A stretch of DNA of 64,000 bases. Source: Nocardioides sambongensis. Lineage in GTDB: Bacteria > Actinomycetota > Actinomycetes > Propionibacteriales > Nocardioidaceae. How positions within the stretch are numbered: position 1 is the stretch's first letter; every line of letters starts with the position of its first letter. Made by a program: the position numbers and the translations under genes. The stretch covers positions 1,324,501 through 1,388,500 of the forward strand of contig NZ_CP041091.1 of NCBI RefSeq assembly GCF_006494815.1. Reading direction: 5' to 3'. This document shows, piece after piece, positions 56,501 to 64,000 of this stretch. The notes beneath the pieces are model-generated. The model did no database searches and was not told the DNA's origin. It saw nothing but the letters and a program-made list of their open reading frames with translations.

Positions 56501-57360
56501 GCCCTGGTCGAGGGGGTGGACAGCGCCTCCACCACCTACGACTCCGTCCGCGGGCCGATCGCCACTTCCTGGAGCCGTGACCAGGGCACGCTGGACCTGA
56601 CCGTCGAGGTGCCGGGCAACACCACCGCCACGGTGCGGGTGCCCGAGGCCGCGGACGGCTCCCCCGCCTACGGGCCGCGCGGCGCCCAGGTGGTGCCCAG
56701 CGACGTCGACGGCTACACCCAGTTCGAGGTCGGCGCCGGCACCTGGGAGTTCGGCTCGGGCGGCGACGCCCCGACCTGGGCGACCCAGGTCACCGTGGAG
56801 ACCGCCACCGTCGGTTACGGCTCGGGGGACGGCATCGACGTCTCGGTCACCGACGGCGACGGCGCTGCGGTGGACGGCGGCTCGGTCACCGTGACCGGCC
56901 TCGGCCGACTGCAGACGACCGATGTCGTCGACGGGGTCGCGAGTGTGGCGGTGCCGGTGCGTCTGGCGCCGGGGCCCCACGACGTGGCGATCGCCTACAG
57001 CGGGGCCGGCCGCTACGAGGACACCGCGGCCGCTGCGTCGGTGCGGGTCACCAAGGCGGGTGTCGACGCCCGAGCCAGCGTGCGGAAGGCGCCCACCACC
57101 AGGCGTCCCGGGCGGATCCGGGTGGTGCTCTCCTCCGACACCCGGGCCGGCGCGCTCCCGCCCCGGGACGGGTCGAGGTGGTGCTGAGCAAGGGCCGTCG
57201 CACGGTGGTGCGGGGCGCCCGGCTCACCCGGGGTGCCGCCACCGTGGGCGTCCCCGCCCTCGACCGCGGGAGGTGGACCGTCAAGGTCCGCTACTCCGGT
57301 GACGCCCGCTACCGGGCACTGCCGCCCACCCGCTCCGGACAGGTGACCGTGCGACGCTGA
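53504..57360 (+). CDS. Secreted alpha-L-rhamnosidase (GH78), frame broken near the C-terminus
   Basis: Very large extracellular glycosidase predicted to remove terminal alpha-L-rhamnose. From GTG 53504 (GGAAGG site 6 nt upstream; ATG 53471 is an alternative, but lies too close to the promoter) it has a twin-arginine-like signal (TSRRALAGSAALLLGVG, cleavage near AAAA). It is followed by an Ig-like N-domain, a discoidin/F5-F8-type insert (~180-350), the rhamnosidase N- and core (alpha/alpha)6 domains with catalytic TDCPHREKLGW (~681) and LPEHWSGRGGTGSQNHYMLG (~952), and Ig-like repeats at the end. The frame stops at 57187 as written; one C added at 57161-57164 gives 1,285 residues. Confidence 0.88.
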
Positions 57361-57379
57361 GCCACGCGTCCGAGCAGCT

Positions 57380-57415
57380 CCGAGGCCTCCCCACCCAGCG
57401 GTCGGGAGGCCTCGG
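57380..57415. terminator. Bidirectional terminator between rhamnosidase and hsaE
   Basis: Arms 57380-57391 (ccgaggcctccc) and 57404-57415 (gggaggcctcgg) make a perfect 12-bp stem with a 12-base loop between convergent genes. Confidence 0.75.
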
Positions 57416-57466
57416 TGGATCCGGGACGATCAGGCCGGCGTCACCGGGCCGAGCAGCCGCGGAGGG

Positions 57467-58279
57467 TCACTCGGCGAACCGGACGCTCAGCGTCTCGAAG
57501 CCGCTGATCGCGGCGTCGACCCGGTCCCCGGGTGCGAAGGGCACGAACGGGCCGAGCGCGCCGGAGAGCACCAGGTGTCCGGTCCGCAGCGGGTCGCCGA
57601 ACGTGGCCGCCTGGACCGCGAGCCAGCGGAGTGCCTCGAGCGGGTCGCCCAGGCAGGCGGCGCCGTTGCCCGAGGACCGCTCCTCGCCGTTGATGCTCAG
57701 CGACATCGTCACCTCCCGGGGCTCGATCTCGTTGAGCGGCCTGGCGTCGCGGCCGACCACGTACAGCCCGCTCGAGGCGTTGTCGGCGACGGTGTCGGTG
57801 AACGCGATGTCCCACTCCGCGATCCGGGAGTCGACGATCTCCAGTGCCGGGAGCGCCACGTCGACCGCGTCGCGCACCATCGCCAGCGTGATCTCCTCCG
57901 GCGCCGCGTCGATGTCGCGGGAGAGCACGAAGGCGACCTCCGCCTCGACCCGCGGCTGGACCAGCGTGGCCATCGAGATCGGGGTGCCGTCCACCCCGTG
58001 GCTGACGTCCATGTCGGAGAGCAGGTAGCCGAAGTCCGGCTGGTCGACACCGAGCTGACGCTGCACCGCTTCGGAGGTGGCACCGATCTTGCGCCCGACC
58101 ACCGTGGTGCCGCCGTCCAGTCGGGCCTGCACCAGACCCTGCTGGACCGCGTACGCGGCCGGGAGGTCGTCGGTGCCGATCAGGTCGCGCACCGGGGCGC
58201 ACGGCACTCGGCTCTCCTGGGCCTGCGCCAGGCGTCGTACGGCTTCGGAAATGGCAGCGGAATCAGTCACGTCCCGCAT
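57467..58279 (-). CDS. hsaE: 2-hydroxy-dienoate hydratase of steroid A/B-ring catabolism
   Basis: Hydrates the 2-hydroxyhexa-2,4-dienoate released by HsaD (2-keto-4-pentenoate hydratase family). The 270-residue protein has VGRKIGATSEAVQRQLGVDQPDFGYLLSDM, QPRVEAEVAFVLSRDI with metal-binding Glu residues, PALEIVDSRIAEWDI and SGALGPFVPFAPGDRV, in family order. Either ATG 58279 or GTG 58270 is the start; no strong ribosome site decides. It diverges from kstD across a region with a KstR-like box, as Rv3536c and Rv3537 do. HsaF and HsaG, the next enzymes, are not in the window. Confidence 0.88.
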   Translation of the reverse strand: MRDVTDSAAISEAVRRLAQAQESRVPCAPVRDLIGTDDLPAAYAVQQGLVQARLDGGTTVVGRKIGATSEAVQRQLGVDQPDFGYLLSDMDVSHGVDGTPISMATLVQPRVEAEVAFVLSRDIDAAPEEITLAMVRDAVDVALPALEIVDSRIAEWDIAFTDTVADNASSGLYVVGRDARPLNEIEPREVTMSLSINGEERSSGNGAACLGDPLEALRWLAVQAATFGDPLRTGHLVLSGALGPFVPFAPGDRVDAAISGFETLSVRFAE

Positions 58280-58350
58280 CGTAGGGGCGCGGCCGAGGAC
58301 GGCGGCCAGACCACGTTCCACCCACCAGAACGCAGCCCGCGTCCGCAAAC

Positions 58351-58364
58351 TAGAACCTGTTACT
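58351..58364. promoter_or_regulatory. KstR-like operator between hsaE and kstD
   Basis: TAGAACCTGTTACT matches TNNAACNNGTTNNA except at the last base. It overlaps the start of the kstD -10 region, so binding would block kstD directly and probably also hsaE. Confidence 0.75.
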
Positions 58365-58366
58365 TT
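58361..58366 (+). promoter_or_regulatory. -10 element (TACTTT) of kstD, leaderless type
   Basis: TACTTT lies 6 nt before ATG 58373. The gap is a T-run and cc with no ribosome site, so translation is probably from a leaderless mRNA. Confidence 0.5.
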
Positions 58367-58372
58367 TTTTCC

Positions 58373-60046
58373 ATGAAGGACTCCTACGACGTCGTCGTGG
58401 TCGGAGCCGGCGGTGCCGGCATGTCCGCGGCGCTGGCTGCCGCGCACCGCGGCCTCGACACGGTGCTCATCGAGAAGAGCAGCTACTTCGGCGGCTCCAC
58501 CGCCCGCTCCGGCGGCGGCGTGTGGATCCCGGGGAACTACGCGCTGCGGGCCGCCGGGCAGGTCGACGCCGGCGATCGGGATGAGGCCAAGCGCTACCTC
58601 GACGCCATCGTCGGCGACGTCGTGCCGAAGGTCCGCCGGGACACCTACCTGGACCGCGGCCCCGAGGTGCTCGACTTCCTCAAGGAGACGACGCCGCTGC
58701 GGTTCACCTGGGTCCCCCAGTACGCCGACTACCTGCCCGAGCGGCCCGGCGGCCGGGCCGCAGGGCGCAGCGTCGAGCCCGTGCCGATGGATGCCCGGTT
58801 CCTCGGCGACGAGCTGGACCGCCTGCACCCGCCGTACACGAAGGCGCCGGCGAACATGATCGTCATGCAGGCCGACTTCCGGAAGATCAGCCTCGGCCTG
58901 CGCACCATCAAGGGCCCGCTGACCATGGCGAAGGTCTTCCTGAAGCGCCTGCTGGCGATCGCGCTCGGCCGGAAGATGTACGCCATGGGCAACGCCATCG
59001 CGATCGGGCTGCGCAAGGGCCTGAGCGACGCGGGCGTCCCCGTCGAGTACGACACCGCCCTGGCCGACCTGCTGGTCGAGGACGGCCGGGTGGTGGGCGT
59101 CGTGGTGGAGCAGGACGGCGCGCGCCGCGAGATCCGCGCTCGCCGCGGGGTGGTGCTCGGCTCCGGCGGCTTCGAGCACAACCAGGAGTTGCGCGAGAAG
59201 TTCCTGCCGGCCCCCACCCAGGAGGCGTGGTCCACCGGTGCGGCGTCCAACACCGGTGCCGGCCTGCTCGCCGGCACCGCCGCCGGCGCGGCGACGGACC
59301 TGCTCGACGATGCCTGGTGGGGCCCCACCATCCCGCTCCCGGGGCGCGCCTGGTTCTGCCTCGCCGAGCGCAACCTGCCCGGCTCGATCATCGTGAACTC
59401 CGCCGGCGAGCGGTACATGAACGAGGCGCTCCCCTACGTCGAGGCGACCCACGAGATCTACAAGGGCCAGGCCACCGGCGTGGACCACGTGCCGTCGTAC
59501 ATGGTCTTCGACCAGACCTACCGCAACCGCTACGTCTTCGCCGGTCTCGCCGGGCGCCAGCCGTTCCCCGGCCGCTGGTACAAGGAGGGCGTGGTCACCC
59601 GTGCCGACAGCCTCGACGCGCTGGCCGAGAAGGTCGGCCTTCCCGCCGATGCGCTGGTCTCGACCGTGGGGCGCTTCAACGGCTTCGCGCGCTCCGGGGT
59701 CGACGAGGACTTCGGCCGTGGCGAGTCCGCCTACGACAAGTACTACTCGGACCCCACGGTGAAGCCGAACTGCTCCCTGGCGCCGATCGAGAACGGCCCC
59801 TTCTACGCGGTCAAGATCGTCCCCGGAGACCTGGGCACCAAGGGTGGTCTGGTCACCGACGAGCATGCTCGGGTGCTCCGGGAGGACGGGTCCGTGCTGC
59901 CCGGCCTCTACGCCGCGGGCAACGTCTCCTCCGCCGTGATGGGCAACACCTATCCGGGGCCCGGCGGCACCATCGGGCCCGCTATCGTCTTCGGCTACCT
60001 GGCTGCCGAGCAGATCGCCGCCACGCCGGAGAAGGAGAGCGCCTGA
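58373..60046 (+). CDS. kstD: 3-ketosteroid delta1-dehydrogenase
   Basis: FAD enzyme that introduces the 1,2 double bond into ring A of 3-ketosteroids, needed for later aromatisation and cleavage. The 557-residue protein has the dinucleotide motif VVVVGAGGAGMSAAL (residues 7-21), FGGSTARSGGGVWIP, SGGFEHNQELR and the catalytic C-terminal NTYPGPGGTIGPA, with Tyr527 and Gly531 corresponding to the Tyr-Gly pair known for Rhodococcus KstD. The MaoC-type gene starts on its stop (TGATG). Position between hsaE and a MaoC-type hydratase gene matches Rv3536c-Rv3538. Confidence 0.95.
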   Translation: MKDSYDVVVVGAGGAGMSAALAAAHRGLDTVLIEKSSYFGGSTARSGGGVWIPGNYALRAAGQVDAGDRDEAKRYLDAIVGDVVPKVRRDTYLDRGPEVLDFLKETTPLRFTWVPQYADYLPERPGGRAAGRSVEPVPMDARFLGDELDRLHPPYTKAPANMIVMQADFRKISLGLRTIKGPLTMAKVFLKRLLAIALGRKMYAMGNAIAIGLRKGLSDAGVPVEYDTALADLLVEDGRVVGVVVEQDGARREIRARRGVVLGSGGFEHNQELREKFLPAPTQEAWSTGAASNTGAGLLAGTAAGAATDLLDDAWWGPTIPLPGRAWFCLAERNLPGSIIVNSAGERYMNEALPYVEATHEIYKGQATGVDHVPSYMVFDQTYRNRYVFAGLAGRQPFPGRWYKEGVVTRADSLDALAEKVGLPADALVSTVGRFNGFARSGVDEDFGRGESAYDKYYSDPTVKPNCSLAPIENGPFYAVKIVPGDLGTKGGLVTDEHARVLREDGSVLPGLYAAGNVSSAVMGNTYPGPGGTIGPAIVFGYLAAEQIAATPEKESA

Positions 60047-60924
60047 TGCCCATCGACCCGTCCGTCGCCATCGGCGCGCAGACCGCCGACGTCACGTTCA
60101 GCTGGTCCGAGTCCGACGTCCTGCTCTACCACCTGGGCATCGGCGCCGGCTCGCGCGAGGGCGACAACACCTCGGCCGCGGCGCTGCGCTACACGCTGGA
60201 CGACGACGCCCTCCAGGTGCTGCCGTCCTTCGGCGTCGTCGCCCCCACCTTCCACGCGACGGACCCGCCGCCGCTCGACCTGCCCGGCTGCGACATCAAC
60301 CTCGCCCAGGTGGTGCACGGCGCCCAGTCGATCAGCGTCTCCGGGCCGATCCCGACGTCGGGGAACGGCCACCTCACCACCACGCTCACCGACATCTGGG
60401 ACAAGGGCAAGGCGGCCGTCATCTGGCAGGAGGGCGTGGTCACCGACCACGCCGGTGCCGAGCTGTGGCGGGTGCGCTCCTCGATCTTCGTCAAGGGCGA
60501 GGGCGGCTTCGGCGGTGACCGCGGCTCTGCGGAGTCGGTCGTCGTGCCCGAGCGCGCGGCCGACCTCAGCACCGCCTACGACGTCACCCCGCAGCAAGCC
60601 CTCCTCTACCGGCTCTGCGGCGACCGCAACCCGCTGCACGCGGACCCCACGTTCGCCGAGGGCGCCGGCTTCCCGGCGCCGATCCTGCACGGCCTCTGTT
60701 CCTACGGGATCGTGCTGCGCGAGCTGACCGACGGCCTCCTCGACGGCGAGGCCGCGCAGGTCGCCGACTTCACCGGCCGCTTCGCCGGCGTGGTCTTCCC
60801 GGGCGAGTCGATCGCGGTCGACGGCTGGCGCGAGGACGGCCGGATCATCGCCACCGCGACGATCGGCGCCGGCCCGCGCGCCGGCGCACCCGTGCTCGCC
60901 GACTGCGTGCTGACCACCCGCTGA
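60046..60924 (+). CDS. MaoC-like enoyl-CoA hydratase (Hsd4B/Rv3538-like)
   Basis: A 292-residue double hot-dog protein of the (R)-specific hydratase 2 type. By context it would hydrate 24-enoyl-CoA intermediates during cholesterol side-chain shortening, as for Rv3538. The hydratase signature appears in the C-terminal half as LYRLCGDRNPLHADPTFAEGAGFPAPILHGLCSYG. The N-terminal half is a degenerate hot-dog fold. ATG 60046 overlaps the kstD stop by one base. The dehydrogenase half found in some fused Hsd4 enzymes is absent here. Substrate is inferred from synteny only. Confidence 0.85.
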   Translation: MPIDPSVAIGAQTADVTFSWSESDVLLYHLGIGAGSREGDNTSAAALRYTLDDDALQVLPSFGVVAPTFHATDPPPLDLPGCDINLAQVVHGAQSISVSGPIPTSGNGHLTTTLTDIWDKGKAAVIWQEGVVTDHAGAELWRVRSSIFVKGEGGFGGDRGSAESVVVPERAADLSTAYDVTPQQALLYRLCGDRNPLHADPTFAEGAGFPAPILHGLCSYGIVLRELTDGLLDGEAAQVADFTGRFAGVVFPGESIAVDGWREDGRIIATATIGAGPRAGAPVLADCVLTTR

Positions 60925-60945
60925 ATCAGGCTGAGGTGGGTCCGC

Positions 60946-61230
60946 TCAGGAGCGGTCCTCCGGCCCGTCGTCGGTGTCCTCCACCACGACGGGCCTGAGC
61001 CGCACCCAGGTCAGGAACACCACGGAGACCGCGATCAGGGCCAGACCGGCCCACAGGTTCGCGGACAGGTCGCCCGTCTCCTTGCCCGCGTCGTCGCCGA
61101 CGATGTCGACCGCGACCAGCACCACGCCGTAGATCCCGAGCAGGGCGCCGATCACCGTGCGGATGTCGAAGGCCCGCGAGGTGTGCCGGCGCCGGCGCTC
61201 GCTGTGACTGGTCTGCTCCGCCTCGTCCAT
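60946..61230 (-). CDS. Small two-helix membrane protein, possible symporter partner
   Basis: A 94-residue protein not matched to a named family. It has a basic N-terminus (HSERRRRHTSRAFD), then two hydrophobic helices (VIGALLGIYGVVLVAVDIVG and ANLWAGLALIAVSVVFLTWV) and an acidic tail (VVEDTDDGPEDRS). ATG 61230 has a TAGGAGG site 7 nt upstream that overlaps the stop codon of the SSS symporter gene, so the two are translationally linked. Small partner proteins of solute:sodium symporters occur in other systems (for example YjcH with ActP), but this one is not clearly homologous; its role is an inference. Confidence 0.7.
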   Translation of the reverse strand: MDEAEQTSHSERRRRHTSRAFDIRTVIGALLGIYGVVLVAVDIVGDDAGKETGDLSANLWAGLALIAVSVVFLTWVRLRPVVVEDTDDGPEDRS

Positions 61231-61241
61231 GGCTGTGCCTC

Positions 61242-63011
61242 CTAGAAGATGACGTTCAGGATCACGACCATCACCCCGGCGATGCTGGCCAGTGGGATCG
61301 TGCGCTGGTACCACGGCCGGGACGCCTCGTTCGGGTCGGTGCGCATCTCGCGCGGGGTCTCGGAGTAGACCAGCCCGACCAGGTCCTCAGCCGGCTTCGG
61401 ACGGGTCATCAACGACACCACGACGCTGAGCACGATGTCGACCACGAAGGCCACCGAGGCCGAGACGAACGCCGCGCCCTGGCCGGAGAGCGGCAGCACA
61501 CCGAGACTGAGCGACCCGAACGCGTCCTCGCTCAGGAACGCGACCAGGACCGCGGAGAGGGTGCCGGCGACCAGGCCGACCCAGCCGGCGGTCGCCGTCA
61601 TCCGCCGCCAGAACATGCCGAGGATGAAGGTGGCGAAGAGCGGGGCGTTGAAGAACCCGAACAGCGTCTGGAGGTAGTCCATGATGTTCGAGAAGTTCGC
61701 GGCCAGCGTCGCGGTGCCGATCGCGATCACCGTCGCCGCGACCGTGGCCCAGCGACCGACCCGCAGGTAGTGGTCGTCGCTGCGGCCCTTGACCAGGTAG
61801 TCGCCGTACAGGTCATAGCTGAAGACGGTGTTGAACGCCGAGATGTTCGCCGCCATGCCGGCCATGAACGCGGCGAGGAGGCCGGTGATGGCCACCCCCA
61901 GCAGGCCGTTGGGCAGCAGGTCCCGCATCAGGTAGAGCAGCGCGTCGTTGTAGGCCACCCCGTCCCCGGACGCGCCGCCGGGCGGGCTTCCGCCCGCCTT
62001 GAGGTCCGCGATCTCGGTGACCAGCACCGCGGCGAGCATGCCGGGGATGATGGTGACGAACGGGATGAACATCTTCGGGAACGCGCCGATGATCGGCGTC
62101 TTGCGGGCCGAGGAGATCGAGTCCGAGGCCATCGCCCGTTGGACCTCGACGAAGTTGGTCGTCCAGTATCCGAAGGAGAGCACGAAGCCCAGACCGAAGA
62201 CGATCCCGATCACCGAGAGCACCGGGGAGTCGAAGCCGGTCAGCGCCTGGCCCGGCCAGGACTCGGTCTGCTGCCCCACCGTCGCGGTGACCGCGCCCTC
62301 GGCGTCCTTGGCCGGCGCGACCCGGTCCATCAGACCGTCCCAGCCGCCGACCTGGTGCAGCCCGATCACCGTCAGCGGCAGCAGCGCAGCGATGATCACG
62401 AAGAACTGGAGCACCTCGTTGTAGATCGCGGCGGAGAGACCACCCAACGCGATGTAGGAGAGCACCACGATCGCCGCCACGACCAGAGCCACCGGCAGCG
62501 GCCACCCGAGCAGCGCACGGACGATGATCCCCAGCAGGTACAGGTTGACCCCGGCGATCAGGAGCTGCGCCAGGGCGAAGGAGATCGAGTTGACCAGGTG
62601 CGCCCCGGGGCCGAACCGGCGGAGCATGAACTCGGGCACCGAACGGACCTTCGACCCGTAGTAGAAGGGCATCATCACGACACCGAGGAAGAGCATCGCC
62701 GGGATCGCGCCCACCCAGAAGTAGTGCACCGCGGGCAGGCCGAACTCGGCGCCGTTGGCCGACATGCCCATGATCTCGACGGCGCCCAGGTTGGCCGAGA
62801 TGAAGGCCAGGCCGGTGACCCAGGCCGGCAGCGCACGCCCGGACTGGAAGTAGTCCACGGCATCCGAGATCTGTCGTCTGGCCATCCAGCCGATGCCCAG
62901 GACGAAGACGAAGTAGGTGGCCAGGATCAGGTAGTCGACCCAGGCTGCGTCGATGATGGTGTCCGACGCCAGCGGCAACGCCGCGAGTGTCGCCGGTGAC
63001 CCGAGTGTCAT
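61242..63011 (-). CDS. Sodium:solute symporter (SSS family)
   Basis: Membrane importer of 589 residues with about 13-14 helices. It has the SSS core with helix-breaking segments YFVFVLGIGWMARR and GLAFISANLGAVEIMGM (sodium/solute region), the conserved cytoplasmic GRALPAWV stretch, and a long helix array to the C-terminus. The solute is not known; steroid-cluster placement between a MaoC-type hydratase and ltp2 suggests a sterol-derived acid or small metabolite, but sugar or organic-acid transport is equally possible. ATG 63011 (MTLGSPATLAAL) starts a 5'-TMS-bearing protein; the small partner gene follows at once. Confidence 0.86.
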   Translation of the reverse strand: MTLGSPATLAALPLASDTIIDAAWVDYLILATYFVFVLGIGWMARRQISDAVDYFQSGRALPAWVTGLAFISANLGAVEIMGMSANGAEFGLPAVHYFWVGAIPAMLFLGVVMMPFYYGSKVRSVPEFMLRRFGPGAHLVNSISFALAQLLIAGVNLYLLGIIVRALLGWPLPVALVVAAIVVLSYIALGGLSAAIYNEVLQFFVIIAALLPLTVIGLHQVGGWDGLMDRVAPAKDAEGAVTATVGQQTESWPGQALTGFDSPVLSVIGIVFGLGFVLSFGYWTTNFVEVQRAMASDSISSARKTPIIGAFPKMFIPFVTIIPGMLAAVLVTEIADLKAGGSPPGGASGDGVAYNDALLYLMRDLLPNGLLGVAITGLLAAFMAGMAANISAFNTVFSYDLYGDYLVKGRSDDHYLRVGRWATVAATVIAIGTATLAANFSNIMDYLQTLFGFFNAPLFATFILGMFWRRMTATAGWVGLVAGTLSAVLVAFLSEDAFGSLSLGVLPLSGQGAAFVSASVAFVVDIVLSVVVSLMTRPKPAEDLVGLVYSETPREMRTDPNEASRPWYQRTIPLASIAGVMVVILNVIF

Positions 63012-63158
63012 TGGCTACGGCTCCCGTCTCGAGGAAAGTCCGCGGACCACGCTAGCCCCCTCCCGGCGATCGACGGCGCAGCGCGCCGGTACGTCGGTCC
63101 CCGCCCGGCGGGTGCACTCCCGGCCGGTGCACTCCCGGCCGTGCCACCTCAGCCTCGC
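63012..63158. other. Intergenic gap between symporter and ltp2
   Basis: About 147 bp that hold a 15-bp tandem repeat (63111-63140) of ggtgcactcccggcc, in the space after the ltp2 stop and before the symporter start. No operator or clear promoter was found here; the symporter promoter is presumably within it. Confidence 0.4.
63111..63140. repeat. 15-bp perfect tandem duplication
   Basis: Two copies of ggtgcactcccggcc (63111-63125, 63126-63140) followed by a partial third start. It lies ~100 bp before the symporter start. Confidence 0.7.
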
Positions 63159-64000
63159 TCAGACGGAGAGGATCAACCCGCTGGTGGGCACACCGGTGCC
63201 GGCGGTGACCAGCACGTGCTCCGCTCCCGCCACCGGGTTCACCGAGGTGCCCCGGATCTGGCGGACGCCCTCGGCGATCCCGTTCATCCCGTGGATGTAG
63301 GCCTCCCCGAGCTGCCCGCCGTGGGTGTTCAGCGGCAACCGGCCACCGACCTCGATCGCGCCGTCCTTGACGAAGTCGCCGGCCTCGCCGCGGCCGCAGA
63401 AGCCGAGCTCCTCCAGCTGCATCAGCACGTACGGGGTGAAGTGGTCGTAGAGGACCGCGGTGGCGATGTCGTCCGGCGTCAGTCCGGACTGGCGCCACAG
63501 CTGCCGGCCCACCACACCGATCTCGGGGATGCCGATGTCGTCGCGGTAGTAGGAGGTCATCACGAACTGGTCGCGCCCGGACCCCTGAGCGGCCGCGGCC
63601 ACCAGCGCCGGCTTGTTCGGCAGGTCCCGGGCGCGCTCGGCGGAGACCACGACGAGCGCGACCGCCCCGTCGGACTCCTGGCAGCAGTCGAGCAGGTGCA
63701 GCGGGTCCGCGATCATCCGGGAAGCCTGGTGGTCCTCCAGTGTGATCGGCCTGCCGTGGAAGAAGGCATGCGGGTTGTTGGCGGCGTGCCTGCGGTCAGC
63801 CACCGCCACCCGGCCGAAGTCCTCGGAGGTCGCGCCGTACTCGTGCATGTAGCGGCGGGCCTGCATGGCGACCGTCGCGGCCGGGGTGCTGAGGCCCAGC
63901 GGGTAGGTCCAGGCGTTGTCCAGACCGTTGGTGTTGACCTGGGTCGCGGCCCAGTTCTGCACCTGCCCGAACCGCTGGCCGGAGCGCTCGTTGAAGCCGC
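63159..64000 (-). CDS. ltp2: Lipid-transfer/thiolase-like protein (Ltp2-like), partial, N-terminus beyond window
   Basis: Thiolase-fold protein like Rv3540c (Ltp2), which with the ChsH proteins catalyses a retro-aldol cleavage in cholesterol side-chain removal. The visible ~280 residues have VQNWAATQVNTNGLDN, MQARRYMHEYGATSEDFGRVAV, LLDCCQESDGAVALVV, the motif AVLYDHFTPYVLMQLEELGFCG, and the NTHGGQLGEAYIHGMNG histidine region. The gene continues beyond the right edge on the minus strand. Its position after the kstD/Rv3538 unit agrees with the order in M. tuberculosis. Confidence 0.86.
   Translation of the reverse strand, partial: GFNERSGQRFGQVQNWAATQVNTNGLDNAWTYPLGLSTPAATVAMQARRYMHEYGATSEDFGRVAVADRRHAANNPHAFFHGRPITLEDHQASRMIADPLHLLDCCQESDGAVALVVVSAERARDLPNKPALVAAAAQGSGRDQFVMTSYYRDDIGIPEIGVVGRQLWRQSGLTPDDIATAVLYDHFTPYVLMQLEELGFCGRGEAGDFVKDGAIEVGGRLPLNTHGGQLGEAYIHGMNGIAEGVRQIRGTSVNPVAGAEHVLVTAGTGVPTSGLILSV

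Noticed and set aside
53447..56980. Long minus-strand open frame opposite the rhamnosidase
   Set aside because: Antisense shadow of a GH78 gene with full motifs; the predicted protein is Val/Gly/Arg-rich without domains.

Overview
The window is GC-rich chromosomal DNA with dense, overlapping operons, frequent GTG/TTG starts and TANNNT -10 elements just upstream of start codons. Gene content (mltG-ruvX-alaS, relA-apt-secFD-yajC-ruvBAC-pdxTS, HIT-pgsA order, and an actinobacterial cholesterol-type catabolic locus) points to an actinobacterium, most likely Nocardioidaceae (Nocardioides/Pimelobacter-like). That assignment is an inference from gene order and protein style; no rRNA is present.

Layout. 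1-13 kb (minus strand): rarA, a small coiled-coil membrane protein, a DUF6167-like protein, alaS, ruvX, mltG, aroE, a prepilin peptidase, aroC, aroK and aroB (cut by the window edge). The prepilin peptidase is split by a 1,664-bp IS1634-family element flanked by 106-bp direct repeats. 12.4-18.2 kb: an oligopeptide/dipeptide ABC transporter operon (binding protein, two permeases, two ATPases). 18.3-25.9 kb: aspS, hisS, an MBL-fold hydrolase, a plus-strand DUF349 protein, and relA. 25.9-39.6 kb (minus): apt, secF, secD, yajC, ruvB, ruvA, ruvC (with a LexA-type box), a YebC-family protein, pdxT, pdxS, a CDP-alcohol phosphatidyltransferase, a HIT protein, a secreted DUF1906-like lipoprotein, thrS and a GNAT acetyltransferase.

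39.7-64 kb is a steroid-degradation region. Genes for the C/D-ring (HIP) pathway lie in the same order as Mycobacterium tuberculosis Rv3556c-Rv3564: fadA6, kstR2-like, ipdF-like, fadE30/ipdE1 on the minus strand, and fadD3, fadE31, fadE32, fadE33/ipdE2 on the plus strand. The two arms diverge from one promoter region carrying a perfect 22-bp palindrome. After a secreted trypsin-like protease comes hsaADCB (A/B-ring cleavage) behind a perfect KstR-type box, then a very large secreted GH78 alpha-L-rhamnosidase, then hsaE divergent from kstD and a MaoC-type hydratase (like Rv3536c-Rv3537-Rv3538) with a second KstR-like box, a sodium:solute symporter with a small membrane partner, and an ltp2-like thiolase that runs off the window. 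Together these genes would dehydrogenate ring A (KstD), open and cleave rings A/B (HsaA-E) and degrade the remaining rings by CoA-dependent steps (FadD3, IpdE, FadE, FadA6), with side-chain steps from the MaoC hydratase and Ltp2. The rhamnosidase and symporter suggest possible use of steroid glycosides or imported steroid acids (inference).

A caution: ten places where a reading frame breaks by one base all sit in runs of C on the given strand, including in essential genes (hisS twice, alaS, ruvA). Adding one base to each run restores full-length, family-typical proteins. I annotate these genes with their restored ends and flag the breaks; they look more like base-calling errors than biology, but the sequence alone cannot prove that.
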